From Branchiostoma floridae (Eukaryota > Chordata > Leptocardii > Amphioxiformes > Branchiostomatidae), in assembly GCF_000003815.2 (NCBI RefSeq), contig NC_049981.1, positions 30,879,387-30,943,386 on the forward strand: 64,000 nt of DNA. The letters are read 5' to 3'. The notes below the pieces were generated by a model. It saw nothing but the letters and a program-made list of their open reading frames with translations. It was not told the origin of the DNA and did no database searches. Positions 43,301 through 55,510 of the stretch are shown here, piece after piece (within the stretch, counting starts at the first letter, position 1; each line of letters begins with the position of its first letter). Both the position numbers and the translations under genes were made by a program.

Positions 43301-46300
43301 GAAGGATATCACCTTGCCACTATCTTGAGGAACCCATGTCTGATAGCAGGGGACCAGAATTTAATTGACATATATATGAGCATTACAGAGAAGATATTGC
43401 AAGCTGATGGGGGTAAAATTTCTCAACAACTGGCACATGAAACACTGAGAGAAAATCTTAAAAACTACAGAGCTGAAGAAACAATAACAGCAAGATTAAT
43501 TGATGTGAAGAAAGAACTCTATCGCTTCCCAGCAGTAGCAGTGGACTGCTTAGCACTGTCTGCAGGCATCATACCTACCACAGTTTGGGAGACAATAGAA
43601 GATATGAAAAAGAAAGTAATCAGTCCCAACAATGCACACCACTTGACAGTGCTTACCAGCATCTCAGCAGAACTCAGGCTGAGGACGTACATTGCAAATG
43701 GTGGACAGAGGGAGAACTTTTCAGCCTTGACCTCAATGGAAACAATTCTAAATGAAGACGAACCATCCCTACAGGTCAATGAAGAAGTGAAAATAAGTGC
43801 TCTGAAACCAGTTTTTCATTTGCCAAATGAAAAACAGCTTTTGAGATACTATAAAACATCAGTTCCTCTTAAATCTGCTTTGTCTAGATGGTCTGGAAAG
43901 AATCAAGACCTACAGCCATTCTCTGATTTCTATGATAATTCTCCAAGAGTACGAGGACTGATGTACCATGAGTTATGCAAATATAGGCTGGCTATTGGCT
44001 ACTACCAAGAGGCTCTCAACTCAACTGATGGAACTGACACTGATGATACCATACAGCTGCTCAACTATATTGGAAACGCTAGTTTCACGATTGGTGATCA
44101 TTATGATGCTATCGGCTACTATGAACATGCCCTACGTATGTGTAGGAGTATCTATGGTCAGACTACGGCACATCCTCTCATTGCCACATTTCTGAACAAC
44201 CTGGGCGCAACCTGCAACCGTCTGGGGGACCAAAGGAGAGCTGTTAACTACCATGAACAGTCACTAGAGCTGTACAGGAGTATCTATGGCCAGCAAACAG
44301 CAAATGCTGATATTGCCGGATTACTCAACAACCTGGCTGAAGCCTGGCACAACCTGGGTGAACACAAAACAGCGGTCAGCTACAATGAACAGGCATTGCA
44401 GATGAAAAGGAGTATCTATGGTCCAAAAACAGCACACCCTGACATTGTTATATCACTTTGCAACTTGGGACAGGCCTGGCAGTATTTGGGTGATCATAGA
44501 AAAGCAATAAGCTACTATGAACAGGCACTCAAAATGTTCAGAAGCGTCTATGGTCAGACAACAGCACATCCTCAAATTGCAGTATTACTAAACAACCTGG
44601 GGTCAGCTTGGCGTAATCTGGGTAAACACAGGAGAGCAGTCAGCTACCATGAACTGGCACTGCAAATGAGAAGGAATATATATGGTCCGCAAACAGCACA
44701 TCCTCACATCGCCCAATCACTAAACAACCTGGGCATAGCCTGGGGCAGCCTGGGTGAGCACAGGAAAGTACTTAGCTACCATGAACAGGCACTACAAATG
44801 TACATTGATATATATGGTGCACAGAAAGCGCATCCTCTTGTTGCTACTTCACTCAACAACCTGGGTAAAGCGTGGGAGGATCTGGGTGAATACAGGAGAG
44901 CAATTAGCTACTATGAACAGGCACTACAAATGTACAGGGGCATTTATGGTCAGCAAACAGCACACCCTAACATTGCCATATCACTTTATAACCTGGGGAC
45001 AGCCTGGTACCATTTGGGTGATTGCAGGAAAGCAATTGGCTACAATGAACAGGCATTTAGACTGTTCAGAAGTGTCTATGGTCAGACTACAGCACATCCT
45101 CAGATTGCCTCATTACTCAACAACCTGGGTGAATCCTGGAATCGCCTGGGTGAACATAGGAAAGCAGTTAGCTACCATGAGCAGGCACTACAGATGCACA
45201 GGAGCAACTATGATCAGCAAACAGCACGTCCTGTAATTGCCAACTCACTCAAGAACCTGGGTGGAACCTGGTGTGAGCTGGGTGATTATAGGAAAGCAAT
45301 CAGCTACTATGAACAGGCGCTTCAAGAAAATGTGAGGATCTATGGTGAGACTTCATCGCATCCTCACATTGCCACAGTACTAAACAGCCTCGGTAAAACC
45401 TGGTACGATGAAGGTGATCAGAAAAAAGCAATCAGCTACTATGAGCAGGCACTTCAGATGTACAGAGATATCTATGCTTCACAAAAAGCACATCCTGAAA
45501 TTGCCACATCACTCAACAAACTGGGTGAAGCCTGGGCTAATCTGGGTGAACACAGGAAAGCAGTTAGCTACCATGAACAGGCACTACAGATGTACAAAAG
45601 TATCTATGGTCAGCAAACAGCACACCCTAACATTCCCATATCACTCTACAACCTTGGCACAGCCTGGTACCATCTGGATGAGTACAGGAAAGCAATAGGC
45701 TACTATGAACAGGCACTCAAAATGTTCAGAAGTGTCTATGGTGAGACTACAGCACATCCTCAGATTGCAGCATTACTCAACAACCTGGGTGAAGCCTGGG
45801 ATCGCTTGGGTGAACACATGAGAGCAATTAGCTACCATGAACAGACACTGCAAATGTACAGGAGTATCTATGGTCAACAAACGGCACATCCTGACATCGC
45901 CTTATCCCTTTTAAATATAGGGACCTCACTGAACTGTCGGGGTGATTACAGAACAGCAATCAACCACTATGAGCAGGCACTCAAAATGTTCAAAACTGTC
46001 TATGGTCAGACTAAAGCACATCCTATGGTTGGAATATCACTCAACAACCTGGGTGGAGCCTGGAGTCACTTGGGTGAGCACAGGAAAGCAGTTAGCTACC
46101 ACGAACAGGCACTAGAGATGTACAGGAGTATCTATGGTCCGCAAACAGCACATGCTGACATTGCCTTGTCACTCAACAACCTGGGTGGAACCTGGCGTGA
46201 GATTGGTGATTACCGGAAATCAATCTGCTACTATGAACAGGCACTAAAAGTAAATTTGAAGATATATGGTGATACTTCAGCGCATCCTCACGTTGCCACA

Positions 46301-47014
46301 GCACTAACTAGTCTGGGGAAAGCCTTGCAGGATGCAGGGGATCACAGAGCAGCGATCAGTTACTGTGAACAGGCACTTCACATGTATAAAGTGGTCTATG
46401 GTAAAGCTACAGCACATCCTGACATTGCTACAGTACTGAACAGCCTAGGTGCAGCCTGGGATGATCTGGGTGAACACAGGAGCGCAGTTAGCTACCATGA
46501 ACAGGCACTAGAGATGAGAAGGGGTATCTACGGTCAGAAAACGGCACATCCTGACATTGCTTCATCGCTAAACAACCTAGGAGCAGCTTGGAATCGTGAA
46601 GGTAATTACAAGAAAGCCATCAGCTACTATGAACAGGCGCTACAGATGTTCAGGAGTATCCATGCTCAGACTACAGCACATCCACACACAATAGCTACAA
46701 TACTGAACAACCTGGGTTCAGTCTGTACGAGCCTGGGTGAACACAGGAGAGCAGTTAGCTACAATGAACAGGCACTGCAGATGTACAGGAGTATCTATGG
46801 TCAACAAATGGCACATCCTAACATTGCCAAATCACTTCACAACCAGGGAATAGCTTTGTACAGACTTGGAGATATAAAAGCAGCTATCAGAGCCGTCGAA
46901 GAAGCCTTGGCAATGGCAAAGCAAATCTATCCCGAGGACAACAATCATCCATTGATAAAAGCATTTGAAAGTAACCTCGCCCAAATAAGTGCGGTATCTG
47001 CAGATGACATATGA
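40304..47014 (+). CDS. NT2: nucleotidyltransferase-fold TPR protein, 1842 aa
   Basis: Exons 40304-41005, 41345-41460, 41975-42081 and 42411-47014 join to 5529 nt (1843 codons, TGA). The start ATG is the MSD codon shared by the family. Same order as NT1: two helical modules, TPR-like exon pair, third module, linker helix, NTase core (GS at about 479-480, D491, E493, D561), helical bridge ([20 protein letters not shown]) and 22 TPR units, the longest array seen here. Units 5-8 and 10-13 correspond pairwise, as do 9-10 and 16-17, so the array grew by block duplication. The tail ends [10 protein letters not shown]. The 60-bp tandem repeats at 42120-42310 lie in its third coding intron. Intact by sequence; substrate and partners unknown. 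Confidence 0.87.
42120..42310. repeat. 60-bp tandem repeat, three copies, in NT2 intron
   Basis: CAAAACATTGACAGTACAGG, ACTAATGAAAACAAAATTAT and AAAAGTTTCATTAAATCTTT repeat about three times with few changes. Confidence 0.9.
44171..46945 (+). repeat. NT2 TPR array: 21 full units after a divergent first unit
   Basis: 2775 nt, 925 residues: twenty units of 44 and one of 45. [13 protein letters not shown] marks units 7 and 12 and identifies a five-unit (about 660 bp) block duplication. Confidence 0.93.
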
Positions 47015-47239
47015 AAATCTCTACATGTGAAATACAAAATGTTCCTATAATATCTTTAACTGTAAAAATACAAAATGTTCCGACATTCATACTTCTGTAA
47101 CAAACATACTAAACAAAACGTTGCTATCAAATTTATTTTGTTAAACGCTTTTGAGTGGAACAGATAGAAATGCTCACGCTCCCATTTCAGTCTAATTTTC
47201 TTAATCGAAAAGATAATGCTTCACTGATCGAAACTATGA

Positions 47240-47900
47240 CATGAACTCTTATAATATTCTAATCTAGCTGGTGGTGGTAAAGTTTCGAAAACAGGTCCTT
47301 CGAAAGCACCACACGTTATCCATTACTCTTGTGTGGGTGAAGGACCACGAATTGGTTACCAAGCAACAGTCACCACGGTAACTACCACTTGTCAACACAA
47401 ATCACGTAGTGAGGTACATGTGCTAATTGGGCAATATGCATGCCGATTTGAAAGCGTCTGATTGGATGCTATAATAACCAATGAAATGACTGATATATGT
47501 GCAAGCGCTGGATTGGGTGTTGTGTGCAACCAATGACAGGTCGTATTCCCCTAAATGCGCTCGTTGTATGATATGCGGAATATGCCATCGCAAGGAATCG
47601 TACGCGCATTGTGACCGTGGCTTTATAGATATCTCCAATTTGCACCTTGTGGTAATAGGAGTTCCAAACCTCCGTAAAAAGTGCAGAGTGTGATATTTCT
47701 TATTGCATTCATGACTGAACCAATTGAATTAATTTTTGTTAATTACACAGATTCATAACTGAACTAATCTATGTTGATTAAACAGATTGTATTATGTGTC
47801 CACAGTGTAAATAAAAACAAGAATTTTCATTACATCATATAGATTTGTCCTGTTTTCGTAGTGTCTGCAGTGATATCTGGTTGGAAACTAATATTCTGGC
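47240..47900 (+). repeat. Spacer block A, copy 3 (3' of NT2)
   Basis: Homologous to the copies at 26.7 and 36.9 kb, more diverged. It keeps TAACTACCACTTGTCAACAC, GTTAATTACACAGATT (partly duplicated) and TGTAAATAAA-like GTGTAAATAAAAA with AATAAA at 47810-47815. Confidence 0.8.
47355..47382. promoter_or_regulatory. Pair of RFX/X-box-like sites (block A copy 3)
   Basis: GTTACCAAGCAAC (one-base spacer) and GTCACCACGGTAAC, in the same order and spacing as the other copies. Confidence 0.5.
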
Positions 47901-48179
47901 AAAAGCTGGAATCATATACTGTTACATGCTAAGCTTTTAGCATGCATCCATAACAACTGAAAACAGGTAAAATAGAGTCAAAATTAACAGTTCATTCAAT
48001 GATTTGATCATTACTTGTATAGCACTGGGTAGGTAGCTATTTGTCCCAGTGGTATGTTTGTAGCGCGAAGAGTTTCGGAGTTGCCTGCCATGTTATTGTC
48101 CACGGATAGGGGGCAGCCATGTTCAGAAGCGGGTAGACCTTCCCACTTTCACGGCAACGTCAGTGCATAGTCCGACGAA

Positions 48180-48290
48180 GAGATGGAAAGTCCCAGTTGT
48201 GGTATAAGAAATGTATAAGAGGAAATGAATCAGAGGAACAACCCAGACCTGTCACCAGTACAGGAAGTAAATTGCGCCAACAGAGAGTGA
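48180..48290 (+). promoter_or_regulatory. Degenerate NT upstream module with exact kB decamer
   Basis: GGAAAGTCCC at 48185-48194, then CAGTTGTGG, AATCAGAGG and CACCAGTACAGG, matching the order of elements in the complete modules. No donor remains, so it is probably a decayed copy. Confidence 0.5.
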
Positions 48291-48455
48291 CAATGTACAC
48301 ATATATATATATGGGAACTGGCTGTCACAGAGCCAAGTGTGTAAACATGAGGTAATGAGATCCATAAATCACTGAAATTCGTTCAGTATCTTTCGACCCC
48401 CGCAGTATACCAATTCTCATGATGAGGGGACAACAGCTGTACTGTAGCGCAAAGT

Positions 48456-48511
48456 CATTCTCCTACGTAGAGAGTACCAAACCAAATAGGTCCCCTCTGC
48501 GTAGGAGAATG
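48456..48511. repeat. Short inverted repeat
   Basis: CATTCTCCTACGTAGAGAG and CTCTGCGTAGGAGAATG face each other across about 20 bp. Possibly a small hairpin or a MITE remnant. Confidence 0.6.
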
Positions 48512-48599
48512 TGCAAAGTAGAACCAGTCGACGTCAGAATTGTCCTCAGCAAGAAGAGATAAGTTCATCGAAACGTTGGCTATGCAAAACCACTTGGTT

Positions 48600-48805
48600 G
48601 TGTACTAAGAACCGCGGTAACAAGTGACCTATTATACCACGTCATGGTTCTCAGTCGTGTGACAGCTGGCTAAGTGGAAAGTTTTGGCAGATGTCCAGAA
48701 AACTGACCTCAGTGAAAGAAAAAAAGCAGAACTCGCACAAGTGCAGTGAGAAACAGCAAGTCTCTACACAGGCGGGTTCAAAATTGTGGAGTCTCAGAAA
48801 TACAG
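48600..48805 (+). promoter_or_regulatory. NT3 upstream module with complete first-exon donor
   Basis: It matches NT4 56860-57098 in order, from CACGTCATGGTT through AACAGCAAGTCTCTACAC to AGAAATACAG/GTGAG, GT at 48806. The kB position is degraded here (GGAAAGTTTT). It is the most likely first exon for NT3. Confidence 0.5.
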
Positions 48806-48809
48806 GTGA

Positions 48810-50282
48810 GAAGATACGTTTTTGTTCAGTCTGACATAATACAGGGGATATGTGAACTGTGGACCTTTGCATACAAATCTCTGGGGGGCAAAGTCATGAC
48901 GTTCAGATCGTTGGGCCAGAAATTGTCACAGTTTCGCCCCCAACGATCTGCTTTGAGATTTACGATACTTAGCATTGTCGGAGTACAGAACTTGTCTGTT
49001 ACGTCTAGTGGCGGGTTATACAAGAAATCACTTGTCACCGAACACTGAAGAAGCACCCTTGTCTAGGGGTCTACGCTCACATCGAGATTCGCCAAGTTCG
49101 GCTAACTGACTCAATAAACGAAGCAGGGGTTACGTAGCTGCTCGGGAAATTCTCTTCCCCTTTCAGTCGGAATGGTTTGGTCCACTCATACCGGGAAGGA
49201 CCTCTACTCTTTTGAATAATTGTGGCGGTTGCTGCTACGTGCTCGATGTTTGGCTCTCTCCGCACACGGGAGTCTCCATTTAACGTCCTATCCGAGGGAC
49301 GGCCATAGTTGAAGCTAGGTACTCATTTTTCACCTAAATGAAGTAAGGAAAGTCGTTTAAAAGGCCTTTCCCAAGGGAACAAGATTGGTGACATGGTAGG
49401 TTTCGAACTCGGGACCTTTTGGGCCTTGAACCTCAAAGCGCTGCTGATTACGTCACGCAATCTCACTGTTAATTTCAACATTTTTATAATACATGACCGA
49501 CATATCTCAACTCTCATCTGAAACTTTTGTAATCATAATGTCCTGCTTCAGGGCAACAGAATGAAATTTTACATCAAAACTCTGGACTGAAAAATAGTTT
49601 CATCGGGAAACAGTCACTGTGATCGAAAGGGAAAGGGGAATACGTCCTGGCCAGTGTACATTGCGTGTTTAGGTAGCTAAGGATTTATATGTTGCACGAA
49701 CAGAAAGGTCACACAATAGGGGAACTGGCAGTCACGAGCCAAGTATCCAATGTTGTAAACATGAGGTAATAAGTGATCTATCATACAGCGTCATGGTTTG
49801 CTCGGTCATGAAACTAACTGCTGACTCAAGGTATGACCTCATGGAAAGCCCCAGCAGTTGGACAGAAAAATAGTACATGAGTCAGAAGTAAAAAGCAGAA
49901 CTCTCACCAGTACAGGGAGAAACAGGAAGACTCCACCCAGGCAGAGTAATGATTCGTATCATGCATTAAAAGGGAGAGGTTTTCAAAATGTGTTGACATG
50001 TTATAATTAAATTTTATCGAATAAGATTTTCTCTACATGCATGTAAGAAATATGATTATAATTCAACCATTAATACTTTAGGGCCTCCATCCCCTACTTT
50101 ATATTCAATCTAACTTTGTACAGCCTAATTACATGAACTAGGGTCATCAAAAACTAGGTTTAAAAACAAAACTAACATTACTCGTATATGCATGTTACCT
50201 ACAGAATTACATGTTACCAAAAGTAAAAACACAAAAATACATGTATCTCTAAGTAACAAAACTAAATGTCTTTTCTTTAAAG
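48810..50282. other. NT3 5' region outside the listed modules
   Basis: No coding exon recognised between the 48806 donor and the NT3 coding exon at about 50283. Open frames at 48746-49048 and on the minus strand have no domain or splice support. Confidence 0.45.
49600..49950 (+). promoter_or_regulatory. Second NT3 upstream module, no first-exon donor
   Basis: TGCTGACTCA (49819-49828), GGAAAGCCCC (49843-49852) and TGAGTCA (49878-49884). Homology to 56320-56625 is good up to the first-exon text and then stops before the donor. Confidence 0.5.
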
Positions 50283-50302
50283 GTTTAAGTTGAGATAGGA
50301 AC

Positions 50303-53300
50303 ATGTCTGACAACAGAGTGACCAGCTTGGCAGACAAGTTACAGAACTTGGAGCTGGGTCTCAAGAGTCACCACAGACAAGAAGTAGGCTATGGTCGATC
50401 ACTGAGAGAAGCTATACTTAGCATGGATGTCTTTATGGAGGTAGAAATCTTAAAAGGCCTTGGAGATCTGCATCTTCAGAAAGGCAAGTGTGGCAAAGAC
50501 TCGACAGAGATTGATAAGGCTGCTGCCCTGTATGCTGCTGCCCTATTGCGCTGCACAGATCCAGACATGGGACAAACAATAGAACATCGTATCGGCTACA
50601 TGGAGAAACTCTCCAGACAACTGCTGCAGGGGTACACTCCACACTTCCGGTGGTTGTCACCAGACTACTGGGGTACAGCATACAGCAATGTCTTAAGGGT
50701 CGCAGAAATTTGTGGCAAATTAGACAATGGTAATACAGAATCCAAGGATTCTGTTATGGAGACTTACATAGAAACCTTAGTGACTGCAACAGAAAATGGC
50801 GACATGTTCTTGGAGCTTGAAGTTTTGAAAACTCTTGGGGATCTCTACATTGAGAAAGGCAGGAAAACCTTTGATGTATCCCAATTCCCCAAGGCAGCTG
50901 CTATGTACAAGAAAGCCCTGACAAGATGTGAGGATCCTGAGACAAAAATAACTCTGCACCATCGTATCTGTTACACAGAGAAGACCAGGGAAGCAGTGAG
51001 GAGGGTGAGTAGTTAGGGGCTTCCTTGTCTATTAACCACACACATACATATAGCTAGTTAGGACACCTTTTCTACTTTTTTTAACGACACCACATGTACA
51101 AGTAGATAACTGTATGCCTTTTAATAATGGATATGCAAATGTAATAACGTGTGTAGAGACCTGCACATCAATAATCAGTGTACATGCAAAAATATGTCGG
51201 GGCTGGGTATATTGCAATGAGGTATAGGCATACAATATCCTTGGTTACTATATACAAAAGTATGTGGATGGAAAGAGTGGGTGATGAAAACAAGCTGATG
51301 ATTGTGAATTCAATCTTGCAGCAATCAACATCAAAGAAACGAAGACGGACAGGAAGAGGACCACCCATGGACCAGTCAAGGCAGTACACAGAACACTTGA
51401 AGGAAGGTGACTCCTCCCTTGCCAGGGCAGACCTGGACTTAGCAGAGCAGCACTTTGCAGCTGCACTCAAGACAGTACACAATCAAGGTATGGTAAACAG
51501 CCATCCTGGTTTTGAACTTTGGGGGTAAATAATAGTTGCCATATTACCTATGCAAATAAACAAGTACGACAATATCACAGGACTTATGGAATGTCATTAA
51601 ATTATACTTTCTGGCAAATAGGATGCAGTATGCCTACTGTTAAACGTATTCATTGTGGATTTAAAATGCCTATTTCCCTGGAATACATAACAATACTGTA
51701 TACCCCCGGTTCTTTCGTGATCATAGCACATGGCCTTGCTGTAGATTATTAAAAACTAAGATCATATGACAAAATATTTCCAATTTCATATTTGCTTTTC
51801 CCCAGATCCCACAGCCCAGCAGTACCAGAGAGAAGTGGAGCCCCTGTGCAAGTTGGGGAGGTCTACAGTAAGCGAGGTCAGCAGACAAGAGACGGGGGAG
51901 ACTTTGTCAAAGCAGCAGCTCTCTACAATGCAGCAATAGCCAGGTCAGAGGATCAAGTCCTCAATGGTAACATAGATAGAGCTATTAAAGAAGTAAATAA
52001 GTCATTCCTCAAATATATCTTCGATATCCATTGTAATACAAGTAAAGAAAACACAGAAAAACACAAAAAGCAGCTGAAGGAGATGCGGGACCAAATAAAG
52101 CTGGAGATAGAAACCATTGACCAGCAGCTGGATCCCTATGTACATGATGAGGACCCATGTGTTAGAGAGATAGAGGCAAAACGAGCTCAGGCCGTCAGGC
52201 TCTTGTTTGAGAACATTGCACAACAAAGGAAGGAGTTCATTAGCCTACTTGTAGATGAGTGTATTAGGTTAATGGGTTCCCCTCCCTGTAAGTATGCCCT
52301 GATAGGTTTGGGTTCACAGGCCATAGGACTGGTAACTCCATACTCAGACCTGGAGTTTGCCATCTTAGTAGAGGACGAAAGTGAAGCATGTCGTGTGTAT
52401 TTCCGAAAGTTCACACACTATCTACACCTCAAGGTGGTCAACCTGGGAGAAACCATTCTCCCAACACTGGGAATAAAATCTCTCAATGACTTCTACTCCG
52501 AGAACCCATTTGCCAATTGGTACTATGACTCTGTCACACCTCGTGGATTTGCATTTGATGGGTCCATGCCAAAGGCAAGCAAGACTCCATTGGGCAGGGA
52601 AGGAACTGCAAATGAGCAATCCAGTGAACTCATCTGCACCCCAAACAACATGGCATCCATACTACAAAATGATGTCACATTATACCTGAAAGAAGGGTAT
52701 CATCTTGCAACTATCTTGAGAAACCCATGCCTGATAGAAGGGGATCAAGGTTTGATCGACACGTACATGGCCATTACAGAAATGATACTGCAAGCTGGTG
52801 AGTGTAAAATTTCTCAACAACTGGCACAGGAGACACAAGAGGAGAACATCAGAAACTACATGTACAATGATAAGGAAACAATAACAGCAAGGCTGATTGA
52901 TGTTAAGAAAAATGTCTATCGCTTCCCAGCTTTAGCAGTTGATTGCTTGGCCCTGTCCTCGCAGATCAAACCCACCACAGTTTGGAAGATGATAGAACAG
53001 TTGAAAAACAAACAAGTGATCAGTCCTAACAATGCACACCACCTGACAGTGCTTACCAGCATCTCAGCAGAACTCAGGCTCAGGACGTACATTGCAAATG
53101 GTGGACAAAGGGAAAACCTGTCAGCTTTGGTATCGATGGAAACAATGCTAAACAAACTGGAATCAATTCCTGAGGAAGTATATGCAAATACACTAAAGCC
53201 AGTTTTTCATTTATCAAATGAAAAACAGCTTTTCAGGTACTATCATACAGCAGTTCCTCTTAAATCTGCTTTGTCTAAATGGTCTGGAAGAAATACAGAT

Positions 53301-54554
53301 CTGCAGCCATTTTATGATTTCTATGATAATTCTCCAAGAGTGCAAGGGCTGATGTACTTTGAGTTATGCAAATACAGACAGGCTATCAGCTACTACCAAG
53401 AGGCCCTTGAGGCAGGTGATGGAACTAACACTGAGGATAATATGCTACTGCTCTTTTATATTGGAACTGCTAATCTTGAGGTGGGTCATTATCAAAAAGC
53501 TATCAACTACGTTGAACAGGCAGTAAAGATGCATGGAAAAATCCCTGGACAGAGTACACCACATTCTAACATTACAGCAATGCTTAACAATTTGAGTTCA
53601 GCCTGTTCCTATTTGGGAGATCATAGGAAATCAATCAACTTCTGTAAACAGGCGCTAGAGATGAGCTTCAGTATCTATGGTCAGACTACAGCACATCCTT
53701 CTATTGTCGCATCCCTCAACAACCTGGGTGGAGCCTGCTTATACGAAGGTGATTACAGGAAAGCAATCAGCTACCATGAACAGGCACTACAGGTAAATAG
53801 GAGGATCTATGGCGAGACTACAGCACATCCTGGCAATGCTATATTACTGACCAACCTGGGGTCAGTCTGGAATCATCTGGGTAACTACAACAGAGCTGTT
53901 GCCTACCATGAACAGGCACTACAGATGAGAAGGAATGTATATGGTCAGAGTACAGCACACCCTGACATTGCCACATCACTCAACAACCTGGGGACAGCCT
54001 GGCAGCAACTGGGAGATGTCAGGAATGCAATCAGCTACCATGAACAGGCACTTGAAATGTCCAGAAGTGTCTTCGGTCAAGCTAAACCACATCCGCTGGT
54101 TGCCGCATTACTGAACAACCTGGCTGAAGACTTTTGTCATCTGGGTGAACACAGGAAAGAGGTTAGCTACCAAGAGCAGTCACTACAGATGTTCAGGAAT
54201 ATCTATGGTCAGAAGACAGCACACCCTCAGATTGCCATATTACTCAACAACCTGGGAGTAACATGGAATAAGCTGGGTAAACACAGGAAAGCACTTAGCT
54301 ACCATGAACAGGCATTACAGATGAGGAGGAGTATCTATGGCCCGCAAACTGCACATCCAGAAACTGCCTCATCTCTCAACAACTTGGGTACAGTTTTGTG
54401 CAAACTGGGAGATTTCAAGGCAGCTAATAGTAACTTATTAGAAGCCTTCAATATGATGAAGCAAATCTATCCTGAAGACCTAGATCATCCAATGATAAAA
54501 TCAATTAAAAGGAACCTTGTCAAAATAAGTATAGCATCCGGAAAAGGCAAATGA
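50303..54554 (+). pseudogene. NT3: nucleotidyltransferase-TPR paralogue with a one-base deletion
   Basis: Exons 50303-51004, 51322-51487 and 51806-54554 total 3617 nt, one base short of a whole frame. Near 51853-51861 the copy reads TTGGGGAGGTCTAC where NT4 has TTGGGGGATGTCTAC. From the spliced start the frame then meets a stop within about 35 codons. Downstream the NTase core ([15 protein letters not shown]) and eight TPR units are fully open to 54554. So the break is recent, a sequencing or assembly error, or bypassed by another start. The second exon is a single 166-nt exon, unlike the split exon of NT1 and NT2. It also lacks one Asp of HDEDDPC. The last four TPR units match those of NT1. 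Confidence 0.7.
53562..54485 (+). repeat. NT3 TPR array: seven full units after a divergent first unit
   Basis: 924 nt, exactly seven units of 44 residues, the shortest array of the cluster. Confidence 0.93.
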
Positions 54555-54599
54555 CATAAGAAGTCATGTTTAATACTCAGCGTAATGTTGCCCTCAGTC

Positions 54600-55510
54600 C
54601 TATATTAATCATGGATTCACAGATTATGACATGGACGCCAAAACGAACAAGGCAAGTTCCTGTAACTCTTGCATTTGGGATGTTTGACCATGAACCACCT
54701 TGCTTGAACCCTAAAGTTTGAATCACATTTTCCAACTTAAAGGCTTAGTGTCTTTTGGAACTTAGCAATACAGTTACAACTTACAATCAATAGATTTAGA
54801 GTAGAGAACAGAGCAAAGTAGGAACTTTTGTTTATTCTCTTAACATAAAGTACACACACACAAAGAAAGTTTGTCACACTCATCTGTGCTTATTCTACTG
54901 TTGCTACGCAACCAGGTCACCATGGAGACGTTACAACAATACTCTATAGTTTGGCACAAAACCTCAGTACATCTGAATCTAAATAATAGTTACACTATTA
55001 TATCATTTCCTAATCGAGGTGCTAGACAGAAATTATGCTGGTTGTTTAGTTAACATTTGACAGATGTAAACATTTCTCCATCTATTTCTAAGAATGGTTT
55101 GTTTCAGACTGGCAACGTTGCAATGCTTACCATTGCTCTAGTGGCAACATACCACTCCTGCAGGATCAATTCACCTCTGAATGTCCTTAGTAACATTTGA
55201 GAAATGTCAATGGTATTGCATTGGTACAAGGGAATTAGAGGTGCAAGATTTATCAGAAGGACTACAGACATATACAAAGCCATGATTCTGCTAAACAACC
55301 TAAATAAATTCTGTAAGACCAACATTGACAAAATACTCTCAGACCTTCTACATGTAAAATACAAGTCAGAACTGTTTCACACACTTACACCACTGACACT
55401 GCACGATTTGAATCGATAGTATGAAGAAATATTTGTATATTTGTACAAATACATAATGTGAAGATCAAGTTACAATAAAGTATATTATGGATCTATGAAA
55501 GCATGACATT
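54600..55510 (+). repeat. Spacer block B, copy 1 (3' of NT3)
   Basis: Homologous to 62230-63120: TTTGTTTATTCTCTTAACAT-like, TTCTACTGTTGCTACGCAAC, ACATTGACAAAATACTCTCA, AATATTTGTATATTTGTACA, then an AATAAA near 55476. The probable 3' end region of NT3. Confidence 0.8.
54900..54929. promoter_or_regulatory. Pair of RFX/X-box-like sites (block B copy 1)
   Basis: GTTGCTACGCAAC and GTCACCATGGAGAC. The layout parallels the block A pairs. Confidence 0.45.

Noticed and set aside
44754-45698. Open frames of up to 160 codons in a second frame of the NT2 TPR array (also in NT1 near 33578)
   Set aside because: Shadow frames produced by repeating 132-bp units without stops. They have no start context, and the peptide is a misread of the same TPR codons.
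32803-46945. Regular direct repeats that could suggest a CRISPR-like array
   Set aside because: The period is 132 bp, the units are coding, in frame and match the TPR pattern, and there are no unique spacers. The window is animal DNA.
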